DNA of 64,000 nt from Sphaerimonospora cavernae. Lineage in GTDB: Bacteria > Actinomycetota > Actinomycetes > Streptosporangiales > Streptosporangiaceae. A program made the position numbers and the translations under genes. A model generated the notes under the pieces. The model was not told the origin of the DNA. It did no database searches and worked only from the letters and a program-made list of their open reading frames with translations. The DNA is taken from assembly GCF_042435035.1 (NCBI RefSeq), contig NZ_JBHMQT010000033.1, positions 124,001-188,000 of the forward strand, read 5' to 3'. Of the stretch, positions 25,844-34,762 are shown piece after piece (position 1 is the first letter of the stretch; each line of letters starts with the position of its first letter).

Positions 25844-25861
25844 ACAGGAGCTGGGGGATGT

Positions 25862-27301
25862 CTACGCGCCGCGGCGGGCCTCGTAGCGCATGGTCCGGGA
25901 GACGCCGACCCTTACGGTCGTGCCGGGCAGGATCGGGACCGGCTCGTTCGGCGGGATGTCGTAGAAGTTCGGGTCACCCGGCGGCTGGATCTGCGTCCCG
26001 TTGACCGAGCCGAGGTCGATGAGGTTGACGTCCCAGCCGATCAGGGACACCCGCAGGTGCCGCCGCGACACCGAGCCGTCAGGGCTGGTGACCCGGGCCG
26101 GCCTGGCCTCACCCGACTGGACCTCGGAAGCGCGCTCGGGGTCGCGGCCCAGCACGTAGTCGCCGTCCAGCGACAGCGCCACCCCGTCGTCGAGCACGAG
26201 CACGCCCAACTGCGGGCGGGGCCCCTTGTACGGCACGACGGCCCGCTGGTCGATCCCAGCTCCGCAGACCGCGCAGTACGGCGCGCGCGGATCGTTGAAG
26301 TGGTCGTTCATGCAGTCGACGCCGTAGACCATGAACAGTCCCCCGGAGTCGGAGGGAGCCTCGAGCCGCGTGATCTCTCCCGGCTCCTCGTCCGCGGCGG
26401 CCAGGTCCGGCGGCATGTTTTCCGGCAGTGCCTGCTCCTCGGACGGCACGCGGTCTCCCGGCCCCGCGCCGGGCCCTGAAAACGGACCTGAAATCGGGCC
26501 CGGAATCGGCTCAGAGATCGGCCCGAAGAACGGTCCCCCATTCGGGCCGGATATGTGGCCTTGATCGGGCATGGGGGGCATGGGCTCGGCCAGGGGCTGG
26601 GAGGCCTGCGGCGCCGGAAGCGGAGGCGGCAGGGGCGGGGACGACAGCAGCGGCGGGGGCGGCGCGGGCGGCGCTATCGGCCCGGGGGCGACGGGCGCCG
26701 GAACCACCGGCTCCTGTGCGGCGATCGGCTCGGGCGGGCCGGGCAGGGAGGGCCGCACCGGCTGGGGCTGGTGCTGCGGCACGGCGGACGGCAGCGGAGG
26801 GAACGCGCGCTCGCCGCCCTGGGTGAGGTCGCATTCGAGGCCTGCTCCGGTGACCACGCCGCCGTCGAGTCGCGCGTACGGGGCCGCCGGTCCGGCGCCG
26901 GGAAGCCGCAACTCGATCTTGGTGACCGGGCCGGCCACCAGCCGGTCGGTCCAGGTGAGCGCGTCCCGCCCGGCCAGGTGGACGTCGCCGTCCGGGCCGC
27001 CCGAGACGGTCGCGAGCGCGGCGCCGCTCACCAGCACGGCCGCGCCGCCGTCGACCGGGCCGGCCACCGCGCAGGCCACCGGCTCACTCGTGACCTGGCC
27101 GCCCATGGCCCGGGCGAGGACATGGGCGACCCTGCGGGCCAGGGCGCGGCCGTCCCCGCCGGCCACGACCGTCTCGTGCAGCGCGCCCAGCAACTCCTCG
27201 ACCGGCTGGCCGGTCGCGCACACCAGCATTAAGCCGTTCAGATGAGCGACCACGCCCTCCCCCGGCAGCGGGCGGACCACCCCCACGCCCTGTTCCGTCA
27301 C
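25862..27301 (-). CDS. FHA-domain protein with proline-rich linker
   Basis: 479 aa. The N-terminal part (1-190) is an alpha/beta domain of PP2C-like flavour (GDGRALARRVAHVLARAMGG, DVHLAGRDALTWTDRLV) which I cannot name firmly. Residues about 200-310 are a long Pro/Gly linker. A short cysteine cluster (Cys330, Cys343, Cys346: APYCAVCGAG) resembles a zinc ribbon, then a C-terminal FHA domain (about 375-470) with GRDPE, VSRRHLRV and DLGSVNGT binds phosphothreonine. A Ser/Thr kinase is the expected partner. GTG 27301 has AGGGAG 7 nt upstream; the frame runs further but collides with the protease gene. Confidence 0.82.
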   Translation of the reverse strand: MTEQGVGVVRPLPGEGVVAHLNGLMLVCATGQPVEELLGALHETVVAGGDGRALARRVAHVLARAMGGQVTSEPVACAVAGPVDGGAAVLVSGAALATVSGGPDGDVHLAGRDALTWTDRLVAGPVTKIELRLPGAGPAAPYARLDGGVVTGAGLECDLTQGGERAFPPLPSAVPQHQPQPVRPSLPGPPEPIAAQEPVVPAPVAPGPIAPPAPPPPLLSSPPLPPPLPAPQASQPLAEPMPPMPDQGHISGPNGGPFFGPISEPIPGPISGPFSGPGAGPGDRVPSEEQALPENMPPDLAAADEEPGEITRLEAPSDSGGLFMVYGVDCMNDHFNDPRAPYCAVCGAGIDQRAVVPYKGPRPQLGVLVLDDGVALSLDGDYVLGRDPERASEVQSGEARPARVTSPDGSVSRRHLRVSLIGWDVNLIDLGSVNGTQIQPPGDPNFYDIPPNEPVPILPGTTVRVGVSRTMRYEARRGA

Positions 27302-27422
27302 AGAACTCTCCCTCCCGGAAACGCCACCGGATGAACGGCGCCGCGGCCGATACCGTTCGCCCCCCAGAACGTAGCAAAAGTGACAGCCGATGGTCTCCTG
27401 GGACCGACCCCAACCGGAACGT

Positions 27423-28556
27423 TCAGACCCCGCTGAACACGCGGTTGACGTCGGCGGTGGCCAGCACGCCGTAGATTTCGCCACCCCGCTCGACCAACAG
27501 GTACTCCCCCGCCGGGGCATCGCGCATGGCGTCGAGCAGCGACTCCCCCTCCAGGTCGGCACCGAGCACGAGCGACGGCTCCAGGCTGCGCGTCACGGAG
27601 CCGACGTCGACCCACGGCCTGCGTTGCTCGGGGGTGGCGTTGACGGCGGCCTCGTTGACGATCCCGACCGGCCGTCCGTCGTGGTCGACCAGGACCATCG
27701 CGCCCGCGCCCGCCTCGGCGGCGCGGCGCAGCGCCTCGGCCAGCGGCGTGCCCGCGGTGACCGGGATCGCCCGCCGGGCCAGCAGCCGGGCCCGCAGCTG
27801 CGGCAGCCGGGCCCTGACCCGGGCGACTCGCAGAGATTGGGACGCCCCGACCCAGATGAACGAGGCGAGCACGACCGACCACAGCATCTGGCCGAGCCTC
27901 GGCTCCTGACCGGCCATCAGGTTCAGCAGCAGCGGCACCGCGACCACCGCGACGGCCACGCTGCGGCCCACCCAGGCGGCGGCGAGCGTGCCGGTCCCGG
28001 ACCGGTTGGTGGCCTTCCAGACCGCGGCGCGCAGCATCCTGCCGCCGTCGAGCGGCAGCCCCGGCAGCAGGTTGAAGATGCCGACGATCAGGTTCGACAC
28101 CCACAGCTGCCAGACCAGCACGGTGACGATGCCGGTGGGCGGCACGAGGAACTCGTACGCCAGGAAGCCGATCCCGGCCAGTCCCAGCGACAGCAGCGGA
28201 CCGGCGAAGGCGACGTTGAACTCGCGGCCCGCCGTCTCCGGCTCGCGCTCGATCTCCGAGACGCCGCCCAGCATGTACAGCGTGATGCGACGCACCGGCA
28301 GCCCGTAGTGTTTGGCGACGACGCAGTGGGCCAGTTCGTGCAGCAGGACCGAGAGGTACAGCAGGACCGCGAAGACCAGCGCCACCGCGTAGGTCGCCAT
28401 CTCGCCGTAGCCGGGCAGGCTGTCGGCGACCTGCGGCTGGAAAGTGATCGTGATGAACGCCGCCACGATGAGCCATGTCGGTGAGACGTACACCGGAATA
28501 CCGAACGGGCGCCCCATCCGCAGCCCGGGGGACGACCCGTTGACAGGTGTGCTCAT
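27423..28556 (-). CDS. site-2 protease (M50) with CBS domains
   Basis: Intramembrane zinc metalloprotease of the S2P/Rip group with cytoplasmic CBS pair, about 377 aa. Zinc site HELAH (His73, Glu74, His77) in a membrane helix and the second motif NLLPGLPLDGGR with the third metal ligand are intact. After six or so helices come two CBS repeats (from about residue 265) that usually sense adenine nucleotides. Targets may be anti-sigma factors or membrane proteins; none is adjacent. ATG 28556 is chosen for its GGAGGG site. Close to Rip3-type proteins. Confidence 0.9.
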   Translation of the reverse strand: MSTPVNGSSPGLRMGRPFGIPVYVSPTWLIVAAFITITFQPQVADSLPGYGEMATYAVALVFAVLLYLSVLLHELAHCVVAKHYGLPVRRITLYMLGGVSEIEREPETAGREFNVAFAGPLLSLGLAGIGFLAYEFLVPPTGIVTVLVWQLWVSNLIVGIFNLLPGLPLDGGRMLRAAVWKATNRSGTGTLAAAWVGRSVAVAVVAVPLLLNLMAGQEPRLGQMLWSVVLASFIWVGASQSLRVARVRARLPQLRARLLARRAIPVTAGTPLAEALRRAAEAGAGAMVLVDHDGRPVGIVNEAAVNATPEQRRPWVDVGSVTRSLEPSLVLGADLEGESLLDAMRDAPAGEYLLVERGGEIYGVLATADVNRVFSGV

Positions 28557-28649
28557 GCTCGCCGCCCTCCATCCCTTGACCCCGATGCTACGCGCCACGA
28601 GGTGGGATCAGCGTATGAGGCCGAGAGGCGTTCTGTCGGGCGGGTGTCC

Positions 28650-28655
28650 TACAGT
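28650..28655 (+). promoter_or_regulatory. -10 box of the RecB-like nuclease gene
   Basis: TACAGT ends 7 nt before ATG 28663. Confidence 0.45.
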
Positions 28656-28662
28656 GCAGGGC

Positions 28663-29523
28663 ATGACCCTCGCCGAAGAGCGCTCGATCATCGGCGCGCT
28701 GTCCCCCTCCCGTGCCGGCGACTTCATGACCTGCCCGCTGCTCTACCGGTTCCGGGTGATCGACCAGCTTCCCGAGCGGCCCTCCCCGGCGGCGGTGCGG
28801 GGCACGCTCGTCCACGCCGTGCTGGAGCGGCTGTACGACCTTCCGGCGCAGGGCCGTACCGTGGCGGCGGCGCTGGACCTGCTGGAGCCGCAGTGGAACC
28901 GGCTGCTCGAGGAGGAGCCCGACTACGGCGGGCTCTTCTCCAGCGACGAGGAGCAGGGCACGTGGCTGACGCAGGCCCGGGGCATGGTGGAGCGCTACTT
29001 CACGCTGGAGGATCCGCAGCGGCTGGAGCCGGCGCAGCGGGAGATGTACGTGGAGACCGTGCTCGACAGCGGCCTGCTGCTGCGCGGCTATATCGACCGT
29101 CTCGACGTGGCGCCCACCGGCGAGACGCGGATCGTGGACTACAAGACCGGCGCCGCTCCTGGGCGCGACTTCGAGGCGAAGGCGCTGTTCCAGATGAAGT
29201 TCTACGCGCTGGCGCTGTGGCGCAGCGGCGGCGCCGTGCCGCGGATGCTCCAGCTCATGTACCTGGGCAACGGCGAGATCCTACGCTACGTGCCGGACGA
29301 GGCCGACCTGCGGGCCACCGAGCGCAAGGTGCAGGCGCTGTGGACGGCGATCGAGCGTGCGGTCCGCACCCGCGAGTGGCGATCCCGGCGCTCCCGGCTG
29401 TGCGACTGGTGCGACCACCAGGCGCTGTGCCCGGAGTTCGGCGGCACGCCGCCGCCGGTCCCGGACCGGGAGCCGCGTCTGTCCGCGCGGGCGAGCAGGC
29501 GGGCCGCCACCGACGAGATGTGA
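28663..29523 (+). CDS. RecB-family PD-(D/E)XK nuclease with Fe-S cluster motif
   Basis: 286 aa single-domain nuclease of the RecB/Cas4/AddB-C-terminal type. Active-site parts: GTLVHAVLERL (His/Glu), RGYIDRLDV (Asp) and IVDYKTG (Asp-Lys). Four cysteines, Cys24 near the N-terminus and Cys247, Cys250, Cys256 near the C-terminus (CDWCDHQALC), match the 4Fe-4S staple of AddB and Cas4 nucleases. A homologue (Rv2119) follows trmI in mycobacteria. ATG 28663 fits the conserved start; the open frame extends far upstream but through the divergent protease gene. Confidence 0.9.
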   Translation: MTLAEERSIIGALSPSRAGDFMTCPLLYRFRVIDQLPERPSPAAVRGTLVHAVLERLYDLPAQGRTVAAALDLLEPQWNRLLEEEPDYGGLFSSDEEQGTWLTQARGMVERYFTLEDPQRLEPAQREMYVETVLDSGLLLRGYIDRLDVAPTGETRIVDYKTGAAPGRDFEAKALFQMKFYALALWRSGGAVPRMLQLMYLGNGEILRYVPDEADLRATERKVQALWTAIERAVRTREWRSRRSRLCDWCDHQALCPEFGGTPPPVPDREPRLSARASRRAATDEM

Positions 29524-29617
29524 CCCAACCGTGACCGGCAGGTCCTCAGGTGTGCCTCATCCGTTGGGAGGAGCCCGATATCCCTCCCGAGCAGGGTGGA
29601 CTGCCAGATCGACGGCC

Positions 29618-29623
29618 TAGATT
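29618..29623 (+). promoter_or_regulatory. -10 box of the histidine kinase gene
   Basis: TAGATT ends 6 nt before GTG 29630. Confidence 0.45.
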
Positions 29624-29629
29624 TGGAAC

Positions 29630-30934
29630 GTGCGCACCACCCCCGCCGGTCTCCGGTCCTGGTTCAGGTCTCATCCCCTGTTCGGCGACTCGCTCCTCGC
29701 GGTGGTGCTGACGGCCTGTTCACTCGCCATGATCGTGCTGATGGGCCCGGAGGGGGTCGCGCGGTTACAGGCGGCCCTGCACGTGGAGATCCGCCCGCCG
29801 GACGCGCTGAACCTGATCCTGGCGGCGCTGTGCACACTGCCCGTGGCGCTGCGGCGGCGCTGGCCGTTCATGCTGCTGGCGCTGACCACGGTCCCGGAGT
29901 GGGCGCTCGACTCGCTCAGTTACCACACCGGGCTCAGCGAGATCGCCGGCCTGATCCTGCTCTACACGGTGGCCGCGCACCGGGGGCTGGCGCTGAGCCT
30001 GGCCGGCCTCGCCGTCACCATGGTCGGTTACGCCGTCGGGACCGACCTTTCACCTCTCCCGCTGGCGTGGCCCGACCACGCGGTGATCATTGTGATCATC
30101 ATGCTCTGCTGGGTGAGCGGCCGGGCCATCCGGCTGCGCCGCGCCTACCTCGCCGAGTTGGTGCAACGGGCGGACCGGCTCGAGCGTGCCCGCGAGGCCG
30201 ACACCCGGGCGGCGCGGGCCGAGGAGCGCTCCCGGATCGCCCGCGAGCTGCACGACGTCGTGGCGCACCATGTCAGCGTGATGACCGTCCAGGCCGCGGC
30301 CGCGCGCAAGATGCTCGACAGTGATCCCGGCGTCACACGCGACGCGCTGACCGCGATCGAGGAGATGGGCCGTACGGCGATGGCCGAGATGCGCAACATC
30401 GTGGGCGTGCTGCGTACGGACGGCCCGGCCGAGCGAGGTCCCCAGCCGGGCATGGCAGATCTGCAGACGCTGGTCGAGCAGATGCGGGAGGCCGGCCTGC
30501 GCATCCGGTTACGGGTGGAGGGCGACCGGCGTGCGCTGCCGCCGGGCATCGACCTGGCCGCCTACCGCCTGGTGCAGGAGGCCCTCACCAACAGCTTGCG
30601 TCACGCCGGACCGGCGGCCGGCGCCTGGGTGACCGTACGGTACGAGCCGGACCGGCTGACGGTCCACGTCGAAGACGACGGGCGCGGCGCGGCGGCCGAT
30701 CCCGCCCGCCCCGACGGGAAAGGGCACGGGCTGGTGGGCATCCGGGAGCGCGTCGCGCTCTATGGTGGTGTCCTGCGGATCGGCCCCCGGAGCGGGGGTG
30801 GATTCGAGGTCCGTGCTCAGTTCCCCCTCAATCACAGCCCCCTCACACACAGCCCCCTCAAACACAGTCCCCTCACACACAGCCCCCGCACCCACAGCCC
30901 CCTCGGGGGCGGCCCCCTCAAGGAAACAGCATGA
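29630..30934 (+). CDS. NarL-family sensor histidine kinase
   Basis: 434 aa membrane sensor. Residues 20-165 contain four to six hydrophobic helices with little periplasmic sequence, so the signal is probably sensed in or at the membrane. The HisKA_3 dimerisation helix carries phospho-His208 in RIARELHDVVAHHVSVMT, followed by a HATPase domain (VQEALTNSLRHAGP, VHVEDDGRGA, GHGLVGIRERVALYGG). The C-terminus is an unusual HSPLT repeat tail (30833-30907). The stop overlaps the response regulator start as ATGA, so the pair is translationally coupled. Confidence 0.93.
   Translation: MRTTPAGLRSWFRSHPLFGDSLLAVVLTACSLAMIVLMGPEGVARLQAALHVEIRPPDALNLILAALCTLPVALRRRWPFMLLALTTVPEWALDSLSYHTGLSEIAGLILLYTVAAHRGLALSLAGLAVTMVGYAVGTDLSPLPLAWPDHAVIIVIIMLCWVSGRAIRLRRAYLAELVQRADRLERAREADTRAARAEERSRIARELHDVVAHHVSVMTVQAAAARKMLDSDPGVTRDALTAIEEMGRTAMAEMRNIVGVLRTDGPAERGPQPGMADLQTLVEQMREAGLRIRLRVEGDRRALPPGIDLAAYRLVQEALTNSLRHAGPAAGAWVTVRYEPDRLTVHVEDDGRGAAADPARPDGKGHGLVGIRERVALYGGVLRIGPRSGGGFEVRAQFPLNHSPLTHSPLKHSPLTHSPRTHSPLGGGPLKETA
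30833..30907. repeat. 15-bp tandem repeat at the kinase 3' end
   Basis: Five units of cacagccccctcaca type in register, encoding HSPLT/HSPLK/HSPRT pentapeptides immediately before the regulator gene. Confidence 0.9.
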
Positions 30935-31614
30935 CGATCAGGGTGTTACTGGTTGACGACCAGCCGCTGCTGCGTACGGGCTTCCGGTTCATCCTTGAGG
31001 CAGAGCCCGACATCACCGTCGTCGGCGAGGCCGGCGACGGCGCGACCGCGATGGACCAGTCCAGGGCCCTGCTGCCCGACGTCGTGCTGATGGACGTGCG
31101 CATGCCGGGGACCGACGGCATCGAGGCGACCCGGCGCATCGTCAAGGATGCGGCGCCGAGCGCGCACGTCCCGAAGGTGCTCGTGCTGACCACGTTCGAC
31201 CTGGATGAGTACATCGTGGAGGCGCTGCGCGCCGGCGCGAGCGGGTTCCTGCTGAAGGACGTGCCGCCGGACGACCTGGTGCAGGCCATCCGGGTGGTGG
31301 CCGCCGGCGACGCGATCGTGGCGCCGAGCGTGACGCGGCGGCTGCTGGACAAGTTCGCGGCCCGGCTGCCCTCGGCGCACCAGCAGGCGACCCCGGCGCG
31401 GCTCGACCGGCTGACCGAGCGCGAACTGGAGGTGCTCCGCCTGATCGCCAAGGGCATGTCGAACGCCGAGATCGCCGCGGGGCTGGTGGTCAGCGAGACG
31501 ACCGTCAAGACCCATGTCGGCAACGTGCTCACGAAGCTGGGGCTGCGCGACCGGGTCCAGGCGGTCGTCCTCGCCTACGAGACCGGGCTGGCCGTTCCCG
31601 GTTCCTTCTCCTGA
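30931..31614 (+). CDS. NarL/LuxR-family response regulator
   Basis: 227 aa partner of the upstream kinase. Receiver domain with acidic pocket VDDQ (Asp9, Asp10), phospho-Asp55 in VVLMDVRMPG and the conserved Lys in FLLKDVPPDD; LuxR-type helix-turn-helix at about 155-215 (LTERELEVLRLIAKGMSNAE, TVKTHVGNVLTKLGL). Target genes unknown; the 3' end overlaps the convergent oppF by 40 bp, so expression of the pair and of the peptide transporter may interfere with each other. Confidence 0.94.
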   Translation: MTIRVLLVDDQPLLRTGFRFILEAEPDITVVGEAGDGATAMDQSRALLPDVVLMDVRMPGTDGIEATRRIVKDAAPSAHVPKVLVLTTFDLDEYIVEALRAGASGFLLKDVPPDDLVQAIRVVAAGDAIVAPSVTRRLLDKFAARLPSAHQQATPARLDRLTERELEVLRLIAKGMSNAEIAAGLVVSETTVKTHVGNVLTKLGLRDRVQAVVLAYETGLAVPGSFS

Positions 31615-32654
31615 CCGTCCGCCGGCGCCGACGGCGCGTTCCCCGAGGGATTTCCGGAGAGGTTCTCGGGGAAGTGGCAGGCGACCTGGTGGCCGGGGGC
31701 GAGTGCCGTCAGCGGCGGTTCGACCTTCTGGCAGATCTCCTGCGCCTTCCAGCACCGGGTGTGGAACCGGCACGCCGGCGGCGGGTTGAGCGGTGAGGGC
31801 ACGTCACCCTGCAGGCGGATGCGCTCCCGCTCGGTGCGGCGCTTGGTATCGGGGATCGGGACCGCCGACAGCAGCGCGTTGGTGTACGGGTGCATCGGCG
31901 TCTCGTACAGCGCCTTGCGGTCGGCCATCTCGACGATCTTGCCGAGGTACATCACCGCGACGCGGTCGCTGATGTGACGGACCACCGACAGGTCGTGCGC
32001 GATCACCACATAGGTGAGATCGAGCTCGTTCTGCAGGTCCTCCAGCAGGTTGACCACCTGGGCCTGGATCGACACGTCGAGCGCGGAGACCGGCTCGTCC
32101 GCGATGATCAACTTTGGTTTGAGCGCGAGCGTCCTGGCGATGCCGATCCGCTGCCGCTGGCCGCCGGAGAACTCGTGCGGATAGCGGTTGTAGTGCTCGG
32201 GGTTGAGGCCGACCAGTTCCAGGATCTCCTGCACGGCCTTCTTGACGCCGTGCTCGGTCTTGATCCCCTGGATCCGGAACGGCGCGCCGACGATGGCGCC
32301 GACGGTGTGCCGGGGGTTCAGCGAGCTGTAGGGATCCTGGAAGATCATCTGTATGTCGCGGCGGAGCGGGCGCATGCGGCCCTGCGACATGTGTGTGACG
32401 TCCTCACCCTCGAACACGATCTTTCCGCCGGTCGGCTCGATCAGCCGGGTGATCAGACGGCCGGTGGTGGTCTTGCCGCACCCCGACTCCCCCACCAGGC
32501 CCAGCGTCTCTCCCCTGACCACGTCGAAGCTGACGCCGTCCACGGCCCGGACCGCGCCGACCTGCCGCTTGAGCAGGCCGGCGGTCACCGGGAAGTGCTT
32601 CTCCAGCCCCCGGACGGACAACAGCGGCTCCGTCAGCAGCGGCTCAGTCGTCAC
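31575..32654 (-). CDS. oligopeptide ABC transporter ATP-binding protein (OppF/DppF type)
   Basis: 359 aa. Walker A GESGCGKT, Q-loop FQDPYSSLNPR, signature SGGQRQRIGIARTLAL, Walker B LIIADEPVSALD, and the oligopeptide-type C-terminal cysteine motif CRFHTRCWKAQEIC. It pairs with OppD to drive peptide uptake. The GTG start overlaps the oppD stop by 4 nt (GTGA). The C-terminus (SGNPSGNAPSAPADG) is low-complexity and its last 40 bp overlap the response regulator gene on the other strand. Last gene of the five-gene operon. Confidence 0.92.
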   Translation of the reverse strand: MTTEPLLTEPLLSVRGLEKHFPVTAGLLKRQVGAVRAVDGVSFDVVRGETLGLVGESGCGKTTTGRLITRLIEPTGGKIVFEGEDVTHMSQGRMRPLRRDIQMIFQDPYSSLNPRHTVGAIVGAPFRIQGIKTEHGVKKAVQEILELVGLNPEHYNRYPHEFSGGQRQRIGIARTLALKPKLIIADEPVSALDVSIQAQVVNLLEDLQNELDLTYVVIAHDLSVVRHISDRVAVMYLGKIVEMADRKALYETPMHPYTNALLSAVPIPDTKRRTERERIRLQGDVPSPLNPPPACRFHTRCWKAQEICQKVEPPLTALAPGHQVACHFPENLSGNPSGNAPSAPADGQEKEPGTASPVS

Positions 32655-33676
32655 GACGCCTCCAGGTTCGGCTTGATCTCGTTCTCCCAGATGCCGCGCC
32701 GCTGGTCGCTCGGCAGGTGGCAGCGCACCCGGTGGCCGCCGTGGGTCTCCAGCAGTTCGGGTACCTCGGTCTGCGACCGGCCCGCCGTACGGTCGGCGTA
32801 GGGACAGCGTGGGTGGAAGGCGCATCCGGGCGGCACGTTGATCAGAGACGGCGGCGACCCCTGGATCGGGAGCAGTCGCTCGGTCGGCTCCCGGTCCAGG
32901 CGCGGCATCGAGCCCAGCAGCCCCCAGGAATAGGGGTGCTCGGGCCGCTCGAAGATGTCCTCGGCCGAGCCGTACTCGACGCACTTTCCGCCGTACATCA
33001 CGAGGATGTCGTCGGACAGCTCGGCCACGACGCCGAGGTCGTGCGTGATGATGATCAGCGCCGCGTTGAAGTCGCGCTGCAGGTCGCGCATGAGATCGAG
33101 GATCTGCGCCTGCACGGTCACGTCGAGCGCGGTGGTCGGCTCGTCGGCGATCAGCAGCTCGGGGTCGCAGCTCAGCGCCATCGCGATCATCGCCCGCTGC
33201 CGCATGCCGCCGGAGAACTCGTGCGGGTAGGAGTCGACCCGGCGGTCGGGCTGCGGGATGCCCACCCGGGCGAGCATGTCGATCGCGTGCTTGCGCGCGA
33301 CCTTCTTGCTGACGTCGTGGTGGATCCGGTACGCCTCGATGATCTGGTTGCCGACCGTGTAGTACGGATGCATCGCGGACAGCGGATCCTGGAAGATCAT
33401 CGCCATCTTCTTGCCACGCAGCTTACGCACATGCTCGACGCTGGCGCCGACGAGCTCCTCGCCGTCCAGCCAGATCTCGCCGGAGATCCGCGCCCGAGTG
33501 CCCTTGTGCAGGCCCAGGATGCCCAGGCTGGTGACGCTCTTGCCCGATCCGGACTCGCCGACGATGCCGAGCGTCTTGCCGCGCTCCAGCGTGAAGGACA
33601 GCCCGTCGACCGACTTGACCAGTCCGTCGTCGGTGGGGAAGTGGATCCGCAGATCCTTCAGTTCGAGGAAAGTCAT
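32651..33676 (-). CDS. oligopeptide ABC transporter ATP-binding protein (OppD/DppD type)
   Basis: 341 aa. Walker A GESGSGKS, FQDPLSAMHPYYTVG, signature SGGMRQRAMIAMAL, Walker B LLIADEPTTALD, C-terminal cysteine motif CAFHPRCPYADRTAG in which the last cysteine of the usual set is missing. Energises import with OppF. ATG 33676 overlaps the permease stop (ATGA); that coupling decides the start although the frame is open further up. Confidence 0.92.
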   Translation of the reverse strand: MTFLELKDLRIHFPTDDGLVKSVDGLSFTLERGKTLGIVGESGSGKSVTSLGILGLHKGTRARISGEIWLDGEELVGASVEHVRKLRGKKMAMIFQDPLSAMHPYYTVGNQIIEAYRIHHDVSKKVARKHAIDMLARVGIPQPDRRVDSYPHEFSGGMRQRAMIAMALSCDPELLIADEPTTALDVTVQAQILDLMRDLQRDFNAALIIITHDLGVVAELSDDILVMYGGKCVEYGSAEDIFERPEHPYSWGLLGSMPRLDREPTERLLPIQGSPPSLINVPPGCAFHPRCPYADRTAGRSQTEVPELLETHGGHRVRCHLPSDQRRGIWENEIKPNLEAS

Positions 33677-34689
33677 CCCAGCCTCACCCTCGGGTCCACC
33701 ACCGCGTAGAGCAGGTCGACGATCAGGTTCGCGACGACCACGAAGCACGTGGTGAGCATGACCACCCCCATGATCTTCGGAAGGTCGTTGGCGTTGATCG
33801 CCTGCACCGCGTACCTGCCGACCCCGGGCAACGAGAACGTGGTCTCGGTCAGGATGGCGCCGCCCAGCAGCAGGCCGACGTCCAGACCGAAGATCGTGAC
33901 GATCGGGGTGAGTGCGGCGCGCAGGCCGTGCTTGGTGATCACTCTGGACTCCGGCAGGCCCTTCGCCCTGGCGGTGCGGATGTAGTCCTCACTCATGGTC
34001 TCCAGCATTCCGGCGCGGGTCAGCCTCGCGTAGCTGGCGGCGTACAGGAAGGCCAGCGTGATCCACGGCAGGATCAGGCTGTACGCCCACTGCACCGGAC
34101 TCTCGGAGAAGGACACGAAGGTGCCGCCCGGCGCGGTGATGCCGAACTTGTAGCTGAAGAAGACCAGCGAGATCATGCCGGTGAAGAAGATCGGCAGCGA
34201 CACGCCCGCGAGTGCGACGCCCATCGCGGCCCGGTCGAAGAAGCTGCCCCGGCGCAGCGCGGACAGCACCCCGGTGGCCACACCCGCGACGAGCCAGATG
34301 ATCGACGCGCCGATCGCCAGCGACGCCGTCACCGGCAACCGGTCCAGCAGTTCCGGCCACACCGGCGTCTTGGTGATGAAGGAGTAGCCGAGGCATGGTG
34401 CCGGGCAGTGCTCGATCGATGCCCCGGTGTCGAAGTCGGAACCGACGACGATCCCCTTGATCCACCTGCCGTACTGCACGGTCAGCGGATCGTTGAAGCC
34501 GAGCTTGTCCGCCAGGTGCACCACGGTCTCCGCGGTGGCGCCCTTGCTCCCGACGTAGCGGTTGGCGAAGTCGGTGGCGGTAACCCCGGCGAGTCTCGGG
34601 ATCACGAAAAAGATCGAGAAGGTGACGATGCTCACCACGACCAGCATGAGCACCGCGGCGATCAGCCGCCGGATGATGTAAGTGACCAC
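33673..34689 (-). CDS. oligopeptide ABC transporter permease (OppB/DppB type)
   Basis: 338 aa inner-membrane permease with six helices. The family's N-terminal YIIRRLIAAVLMLVVVSIVT helix and the large extracytoplasmic loop (residues 40-110, containing a CPAPC pair) are typical; the EAA loop reads YARLTRAGMLETMSEDYIRTA and contacts the ATPases. GTG 34689 is the start. A strong hairpin region separates it from the binding-protein gene, which probably lowers permease expression relative to the binding protein. Confidence 0.93.
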   Translation of the reverse strand: MVTYIIRRLIAAVLMLVVVSIVTFSIFFVIPRLAGVTATDFANRYVGSKGATAETVVHLADKLGFNDPLTVQYGRWIKGIVVGSDFDTGASIEHCPAPCLGYSFITKTPVWPELLDRLPVTASLAIGASIIWLVAGVATGVLSALRRGSFFDRAAMGVALAGVSLPIFFTGMISLVFFSYKFGITAPGGTFVSFSESPVQWAYSLILPWITLAFLYAASYARLTRAGMLETMSEDYIRTARAKGLPESRVITKHGLRAALTPIVTIFGLDVGLLLGGAILTETTFSLPGVGRYAVQAINANDLPKIMGVVMLTTCFVVVANLIVDLLYAVVDPRVRLG

Positions 34690-34693
34690 TGTT

Positions 34694-34731
34694 CCCCCGG
34701 CTCCGGGGGCCGGCCGGTCCGGCCGGCCCCC
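34694..34731 (-). promoter_or_regulatory. intercistronic alternative hairpins between binding protein and permease
   Basis: Two mutually exclusive stems share a G run: cccccgg-ct-ccggggg (34694-34709) and gggggccggcc-ggtcc-ggccggccccc (34705-34731). They sit between the substrate-binding gene stop and the oppB start, where they could stabilise the upstream mRNA or partly terminate transcription. Confidence 0.65.
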
Positions 34732-34762
34732 TTGCGCCTTGCCTGTCGGTTGCTCGACTCGG

